Below are positions 57,479-64,000 of a stretch of DNA of 64,000 nt, one piece after another. Within the stretch, counting starts at the first letter, position 1; each line of letters starts with the position of its first letter. The position numbers and the translations under genes are program-made. Source of the stretch: Cochliopodium minus (lineage: Eukaryota > Discosea > Himatismenida > Cochliopodiidae); NCBI GenBank assembly GCA_024220525.1, contig JAMYWO010000045.1, positions 141,272 to 205,271 of the forward strand, given 5' to 3'. The notes under the pieces were generated by a model, which had not been told where the DNA came from, did not search any database, and saw only the letters and a program-made list of their open reading frames with translations.

Positions 57479-58469
57479 TTAGATTTTTCCAACTAAAAGA
57501 TTGCTGACGATATGATCACCATAAATATAGATTAATCTTCCGAGGGTGACAAAATCGAGATTGGAAGTGAAAGTCTATGAATGATAATAAAAAGGTTAAT
57601 AAAAGGTTTAATAAAAAAAAAAATATTTTATACCTCAAGGATACCGAAAGGAAGCATCAATGGAACCCATCCTCTTGCATATTCAAGTGCATAACAATGA
57701 TCAGGAATAGCATAAGATTTAGCATGGAATTGAGGGAGGATGTGCATATCACCTGGTTTGTGGGATTCTCTCTTATCTTGTCCTTCTGCAAAGGATAATT
57801 GTTCTCCCTCCAAGATGATGAAGTAATCAGTTGCATAATATCTTCCAGTATGTCCGTAGGTTCCAATTGGTGTTCCGAAAATGATGACATATTCAGTCAA
57901 TGAAGCATGCAAAATCCTTAATTTTGGAAAGAATAAGAAATGTGAAGAAAAAAAATAATATTTTAATCACTGATTTAATCGTTATTTTTAATTTTTTAAA
58001 AAAGAATATTTTCACTATTTTAAATTTAAAAATGAAAAATCAAATTTTTTTAATGAATAATAACAAATTATTTGAGATGTGAAAATATTATTTGATCTTT
58101 GATTAGAATGGGAGAATTTTTAAAAATATTTTATTTTGAGATTCTTCAAAATTTTTTTTTTTTTGATTCTCGATATTTTCCCAAATGTTTTTTATGTTTG
58201 TTAAATAATTACCACATCTGTCCCATGGCACCTCCTGCATTGTTAAAGATCCAATTGGGTCTATCTTTTATGTATTGAGGATATTTTTGTTTTAACTTAT
58301 TGGCAACAACTGAAAATAATTCATTTCCTGTTTTGTTGGTAGCAATAGATTCTCTGGCAATAGAAAGTAAGGTTTGAGAATCAAATTTATAAAAATCATC
58401 TCTCATTTGATCCAAAACAGCGAATGTAAGAACAAAAATCGCAATAAATATTTTCAGATAGAATCCCAT
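57479..58469 (-). CDS. ERG2: C-8 sterol isomerase / sigma-1 receptor family
   Basis: Three exons (58213-58469, 57634-57916, 57479-57574) close to 211 residues. It has one N-terminal hydrophobic helix (LKIFIAIFVLTFAVL), then the family core: PNWIFNNAGGAMGQMW, ILHASLTEYVIIFGTPIG, HTGRYYATDYFIILEG, HKPGDMHILP, YARGWVPLMLPFGIL, and FVTLGRLIYIYGDH. ERG2 shifts the C8=C7 double bond in ER sterol synthesis; sigma-1 receptor is its animal relative. The conserved acidic residues (YATD, GE of EGEQ) are present, so sterol-isomerase activity is likely. Confidence 0.9.
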
Positions 58470-58716
58470 TTTCTCTTCTTTAAATTTTTTTTATTTTTTT
58501 TTTTTTTCTAAAATTTGTTAGAGGAATTTGATTTTGAAAGGATAGTGAGAGGAGTTTCCGCCAAGTTAATTTTGATAAGCTCCCAAGAAATTTTTCTTGA
58601 TAAAAGATTAAATATTTTTCAAATTAAAGAATCTTCTAAAAGTAAATGCCTTTTTTTAAAATAATGAAATCATTAATCATTTTCTTTTAAATTTTATTCA
58701 ATAACTTTGACAAAAT

Positions 58717-61220
58717 TTAATAAAAACAAATTGTTGAATGGCAATTTGGAGTAAACAAAAATTGAATAATCATAAAAATGATTGGTTTCGGAAATATCTT
58801 TCTCAAACTCTTTGAGAAAAGTTTTATACCTTTCAAAATCTCGAGAATAATGTTTTGAGATTCATTAGAGAAATATTTGTTTCTTTTCAAATTCCACAAA
58901 GCACCATTGTAATAATCCAACAAAGAATTATTAATAACAGGATTGGTGATTCTAACATCTGTTGATTTCATGAAATAATAGTCCCTGTCTGCCAACAAAA
59001 CCATAAATTTTTCTTCATTGATAGTTGTCAATAAATCTCCAGGTATTTGGTTGTGATTATCTTTTTGGAACAACTTGGCTTTTTTTTCAAGAAGATATTT
59101 GAGAATTTTGTAGTCAAAGTTTTTGTTTGGCAAGGATAAGAAGAGGGGGGTTTGTTTGTTTTTATTTTTCAAGTTTAAGTTCACTTTACTTTCAACAAAA
59201 AACTGTATCATTTCCAAGTTTGTTTCTTCATTTACACATGCAAAATGAAAAGGAGAATTTCCGTCATTTGTTTTCACAGTTTCCAAAGAACAATTTATTT
59301 CCAAGAAATATTTTATTATTTCCAAATTAGAAAATTTGCATGCGTTTAGAAAAGGAGTTGAATCAGTTGAATTTTTCAAAAATGGATCAACTTTACACTC
59401 TTTTTTTAATAATTACAAAAATAATAATAAACAATTTTTTTAATTAAAAAAGTAAATTTCTTTAAAAGTAAAATTTTGAAAAAAGAAATTTTAATTACCG
59501 ATTAAATATTTTATCATTTCTACATTTATTTTGTGATTGTTGCAAATGTAATGAAGGAGATTTTGTTTATCATTTTTCTTTTCCATAATCTCACACCCTT
59601 TTTCTATCAAACATTTCATCACTTCTAAATTGGGAGAAAATCTACATAATAATTGCAAACTAACAAAATAAAAAATGAAAAATTTTAAAAAATAAAAAAT
59701 TAACTTCTAACCTTGACCAATCATCGCTATTTAACATGTTTACATCTGCAGAATTTTCAATTAAACAGTTGATCACTTCGACGTCAGGATTGTATCTTAT
59801 AAAAAATATTTAAAGAAAAATTTTAACAAAAAAGATTTTTTTTTGCACCTGCTTACCATATGCAATGCAGACCAACCATCTTTATTCCTAGCGTTTATAT
59901 CTGTTCCTTGTTCTATTAGATATTTCACGAGAGGTAGATTGGAATTGTATCTACACACCATTTGGAGACTGTTCCACTCATCTTTATTTTTTGAATTGAC
60001 TTGCGCTTTTTTTTCTACCAAAAATTTCACTAACTCAAAATTAGAAGAATATCTTTCAAAAATTTTTTTCAATTATTTTTGAGTAGAAACTATTTTTTCA
60101 AAAAAATTACCTACAAACTAAGTGGAGAGAATTCCAATTATTGTTGTTTTCTAAATTAACAGATGCTCCAAATTCAACCAAGCAGCGAACTACATTTTCA
60201 CTCACTTGATCCGTCTGACAAGCGAAATGTAAAGCATTATTTCCGTTTTTGTTTGTTTTTAGAAAATCTCCTTTGCTTTCTAACAATAATTTGATGATTT
60301 CTTCTTTTGTTATATATCTACAAGCTAAAAAAAAAATTATTTTTTTTAAAGTATTAATTAGGATTTTTAAATAGGAAGAAATTTTTTATTTTTATTACCA
60401 ATATGAAAAGGTGTCCATTGATCACTGTTATAAACATTTAAATCTCCTTTATTTTCAATCAAAAACTATTATTTATTAATTATTAATCAAAAATAAAATT
60501 ATAAAATTAACAAAACCTTTATCATCTCAAAATTTGATACATATCTCCCTGCGATATGAAGGTTAGTCCAATCAGAACTATCCTTTTGAGAAAGATCTGC
60601 TTTTAAATCAAAGAGATATTTTAATATTTCCACATTTTCCACATTTTTATTGGAACAAGTAAATTGCACAGGAGACCAATTTTCTACATTTTTATTTTCA
60701 ATCTTTTTTTTTTAAAAGGGATAAAATGGATTAATCTTTTTAAAAAATTTCACATTTGCTTTTTTCTCCACCATGTATTTTATGATATCTATGTTAGATA
60801 TATAACAACATGCTAGATGGAATGGAGTGTTATTGTTTTTGTTGGTGGAGTTCACATCGCACTTGTTTTCTATCAGATACTTGATTATCTCCATACTTTT
60901 GTTTTTGATGCATGCATTATGGAGAGGAGATCTATTTTCAAAATCTATATTTTAAATTATAAAATGTTTAATATAGTACTATTTGGTTGTATTTGTTTAA
61001 TTTTCATTTTATAATACTCAATATTTTGATTCTAATTGCATAGCTATATTTTCAAAGTCTTCATTGCTATAATTTTACCTCTCAACGAGGATAAATCTTT
61101 TTTCTTCAATAAATTTAATAATATTTCATCATCTCCAAAATTTGAATTATATTCCTTATCATCTACAACAAAATTTTCCAAATCTCTTATTATTTTCAAT
61201 CCTTCAAAATCAAATTCCAT
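58717..61220 (-). CDS. Ankyrin-repeat protein
   Basis: At least seven exons from ATG at 61218-61220 to the stop near 58717. The product starts MEFDFEGLKIIRDLENF, then carries many ankyrin repeats. Examples are NRSPLHNACIKNKSMEIIKY (near 60.9 kb), NTPFHLACCYISNIDIIKY, WSALHMVSRC and NSPFHFACVNEETNLEMIQF (near 59.2 kb). The C-terminus is a non-ankyrin helix pair (FMIIQFLFTPNCHSTICFY). Ankyrin stacks are protein-binding scaffolds; no enzymatic domain is seen. Exon boundaries around 59.4-60.7 kb are approximate because several repeats are interrupted by A/T-rich introns. Confidence 0.75.
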
Positions 61221-61366
61221 TTTTTTAATTTTTATATTTGGAATTTCTTTAATTACAATATTTGAGATTCAAATCCAAACAAGCAATTTGGTTATTAAAA
61301 ACCAATCTTTTAAAACATTCCATCTATTGCTTTTCACTGAATTAAATAAAAAAAAAAAGAAAAAAA

Positions 61367-62764
61367 ATGGAAATCGTTGAAAAAAATATACAAACAAATC
61401 TTTTGGTGGAAAATGATATTGCTAATGAAGGAGATATAGTTGTTGCATATTTTGGACAAGAGAAAATTATGGATATGAAATTGGAAAAAGGAAAGAATTT
61501 TCAAACAAAATGGGGAACCTTCTTCCATGATGATTTCATAGGACAAGAATTTGGAACCAAAGTTATGGCAAGAAAGACAAATGATAAAAATACAAAAGCC
61601 GGATTTTTTTATATCTTGTTGCCTACTTGTGAATTATTCACCAACGGATTTATATCTTTGAAAACACAAATTATACATACTCCAGATATCAGTATGATAA
61701 CATTTATGTTAGAATTGAGAAATGGAAGGTAAAATAATATTATTTTTTTTATATTAATGTGAAGCATCTCAATTGAAAAGATTGAATTTAAATTATGAAA
61801 ATGGATACATTTGATTTAAGATGGAGAATAAGATATCATCATAAATCATTCACAATATGAATATCTTCTAATCTAATCTCAACTTATTCAAATTATATTT
61901 TTTAAATAACTCATTATCTTATTTATAAAAAATAAGTATATGCATAGAAAGTGGTACAGGTAAGTTATACATTTGATCTTCCTTATATCTAATTTTTTTG
62001 TAAAAAAAATTATTGTATAACTAGGTAGTGGATCAATGTCAGTAGCAATAGCAAGAATAATCGCGCCTAAAGGACATCTATACACATTCGAATTTCACGA
62101 ACAAAGAACAGAAAATGCAAAAAAACAGTTTGAATACTATGGTATTTCCGACAACATAACAGTTACATGGAGAGACGTTTGCCAAAAAGGTTTTCTTTTG
62201 GAGAATACTCTTTTAGAAGAAGCTGCTGACGCCATATTTTTAGATCTTCCTTCTCCTTGGCTTGCAGTGGATCATGCACACAAAGTTTTAAAAAAAGGAT
62301 CTATGTTGGTAATTATAATTTTTTTTTTAATTTTTATTTATTTATCATTATTTTTTTTTTAGGCCAGCTATTCTCCTTGTATTGAACAAGTCCAAAAAAC
62401 TTGCATCAAACTTTCTCAACTTGGTTTTAATGGTAAAAATACTTTAATCATTTTTAATATTCTTTAAAAAAAATTTTTAAAAAGATATTTCTACCATTGA
62501 AACAAGAGAAAGGTGAAAAAAAAATTTTATCTTTTAATCTTTTATCTTTTTCTTTTTATTAGACCCTTACAAGTTAAACAAATGAAGAAAAATGCTTCCA
62601 AAAAAAGAAAGGTGGGTAACAAAAAAGAGAACACCAATAATAACAACAATAACGAAAATAATAATGGTGATGGTTCAAGTAATGATGTCGTTCTTTTGAC
62701 TCAACCCCAAAGAGAAATCAGAGGACATACAAGCTTTTTAACTTTTGCAAGAAAGCAAAATTGA
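61367..62764 (+). CDS. TRMT61A: tRNA (adenine(58)-N1)-methyltransferase catalytic subunit
   Basis: Six exons (61367-61728, 61937-61959, 62025-62308, 62363-62432, 62485-62512, 62563-62764) close to 322 residues. Family landmarks: WGTFFHDDFIGQEFGTKV, HTPDISMITFMLELRNG, the SAM-binding motif CIESGTGSGSMS across two introns, GHLYTFEFHEQR, AIFLDLPSPWLAVDHA, YSPCIEQVQKTC, and the end GHTSFLTFARK. With a TRM6 partner it installs m1A58 in the T-loop of tRNAs in the nucleus. A Lys- and Asn-rich insert lies between the catalytic domain and the last motif. The initiation region is not truncated. Confidence 0.93.
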
Positions 62765-62862
62765 AAAATTAAATTATTTTTTTTTAATCTTGATTGTTCT
62801 CTTCATCTTACAACAAAAAACTTTTTATAAAAAAAAAAAAAAATAAAAAAATAAAAAAAAAA

Positions 62863-64000
62863 ATGAAGGGATTTGATATAAAAAATGATGATGATTATAG
62901 ATCAATTTTTAAATCAGGAATGGGTTGTTGTCAAATGTTATTTTTGAGCACCAATGTAAAGAAATTCAACATCTCTTTTTAAAAAAATTTTATAAATTTT
63001 TATTTGAACATCATCAATAGAATCTGAAAGAAAAGAAAATTTTGATCGCTGGTGAAAATAATGGTATATCAGGTGGTGAAAGTCATTTATTGCAAGAATT
63101 GAAAATTTCCAATGCGAAAAATTGGATAGCTTCAAGTACATCGTATAATGGAAACATCCTATTAAATGAAGGTAATGAACAAGTTCATAAATAAGCAAAA
63201 TTTTGAGTTTATAAAAAAATATTATTATATTTCTCTGAAAATAAATATTTAACGTTCTTTTGTGATTCAATTTTGATTGATAGATGGGAGGGTATTTGCA
63301 TTTGGCCCTGTTTTTGGGAACATTCCATCAGAAATAAAACACACCAAAAAAATCATAATGATTGGAATTGGAGAAAATCATGCCATAATTTTAGACAAAG
63401 AGCACGATGTACTTTTTTTTTTTGACAAAACAAAGATAAAAGAATAATAGATTAAATTTTTTTTAATGTATAGGTTTACACAATTGGAAGGTAATATTAG
63501 TTGGTAAAAGGATCAATATCAAAATAACCCTTTCGATTTTTTTAAGAAAGTAAAAAAAAGTTCAAAAATATTATTGAAATTTCTAAAATTTTAAATTTTT
63601 TTTTATAGCGATAATTTTGAATTGGGTTTTGGAAATCGCGAAATCAGTACAAGTTCCCTTGGAAAAGTAGATTTATCTTTTAAATCTAAATCAATTGTAT
63701 GTGGTTCTTTTTCCTGTGGGTGTATTTCTTTTGATGGGGGTTAAATTTATTTAAAAAAATAACAGTTCTTTTGAAAAAACTATAAAAAATAATTTTAGCA
63801 TTATGGACTTGGGGGAAGAACTCAAGTGGTCAATTAGGTATTAAAAAATAATCTTTTAAAAAATGAATTTTCTTAATTTAAAATTTAAAATCTTATGAAT
63901 AAAAATTTTTCCAAATTTTTTTATTTTAAATTTTTAAAAAAGGATATCAAAGTAATAATAATGATGATAGTCAACCAAAAAAAGTGGATTTCAAACCAAT
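62863..64000 (+). CDS. RCC1-repeat protein (3' end outside window)
   Basis: It starts at ATG 62863 (MKGFDIKNDDDYRSIFKSGMG). Exons then carry RCC1-type blades: KKILIAGENNGISGG, DGRVFAFGPVFGNIP, IIMIGIGENHAIILDKEHD, DNFELGFGNREIST, SIVCGSFSCG, and ALWTWGKNSSGQLG. The frame runs out of the window. RCC1 propellers act as Ran GEFs, ubiquitin-ligase parts or scaffolds; no clue to which is seen here. The stretch 63.4-63.6 kb holds a very short exon (YTIG) between introns, so the model there is tentative. Confidence 0.7.

Noticed and set aside
1-64000. tRNA, rRNA or other structured RNA genes
   Set aside because: No T-loop/B-box pairs or rRNA signature stretches were recognised by eye on either strand; a covariance search would be needed to exclude them.

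Overview
The window is nuclear DNA from an AT-rich, intron-rich unicellular eukaryote. Genes are split by short introns (about 40-400 bp) with GT..AG borders. A few introns start with GC. Poly-A often precedes the start codons, and intergenic gaps are usually under 500 bp. No bacterial operon signals, tRNA or rRNA genes were seen. The gene set (Rac with a CAAX tail, Regnase-like RNase, alsin-like RCC1-RhoGEF-MORN protein, coactosin, 7TM receptors, ERG2, Ras-F-box fusions) suits a free-living amoeboid or amoeboflagellate protist. The exact lineage cannot be fixed from the sequence alone. Most gene models below were spliced by hand and checked for reading-frame closure.

Left part (1-23 kb): 3' end of glycyl-tRNA synthetase; SUMO; a stand-alone allophanate-hydrolase C-terminal-like protein; a Rac GTPase with Pro at the catalytic Gln61 position; a PA-domain 7TM protein; an AGC kinase; a tiny one-TM protein; a secreted orphan; then the RTEL1 helicase and RAD51 recombinase head to head on opposite strands. 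These are followed by V-ATPase subunit F, a possibly myristoylated PhyH-family dioxygenase with an 8-nt microexon, an orphan protein, and a tandem coactosin-like protein.

Middle part (23-43.6 kb): an alsin-like RCC1-DH-PH-MORN protein, an AIG1/GIMAP-like GTPase, a very large Cys-rich 7TM receptor, a Codanin-1 homologue that looks broken in its middle, and a fascin-like beta-trefoil protein.

Right part (43.7-64 kb): an array of five paralogous genes, each fusing a Ras-family GTPase to an F-box-like motif, a region resembling a degenerate NYN/PIN nuclease fold, and a C-terminal beta-rich domain. All five share a one-residue Asn insertion in the P-loop (GNKT instead of GKT). This array is the best candidate for an undescribed system. 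Next to it lies a Regnase-like NYN RNase gene whose first catalytic motif resembles the one inside the fusions. The window ends with OsmC (just before the RNase), ERG2 sterol isomerase, an ankyrin-repeat protein, TRM61 tRNA methyltransferase and the start of an RCC1-repeat gene.

Functional themes are small-GTPase signalling (Rac, five Ras fusions, RhoGEF, AIG1-like), receptor-type 7TM proteins, and homologous-recombination control (RTEL1/RAD51).
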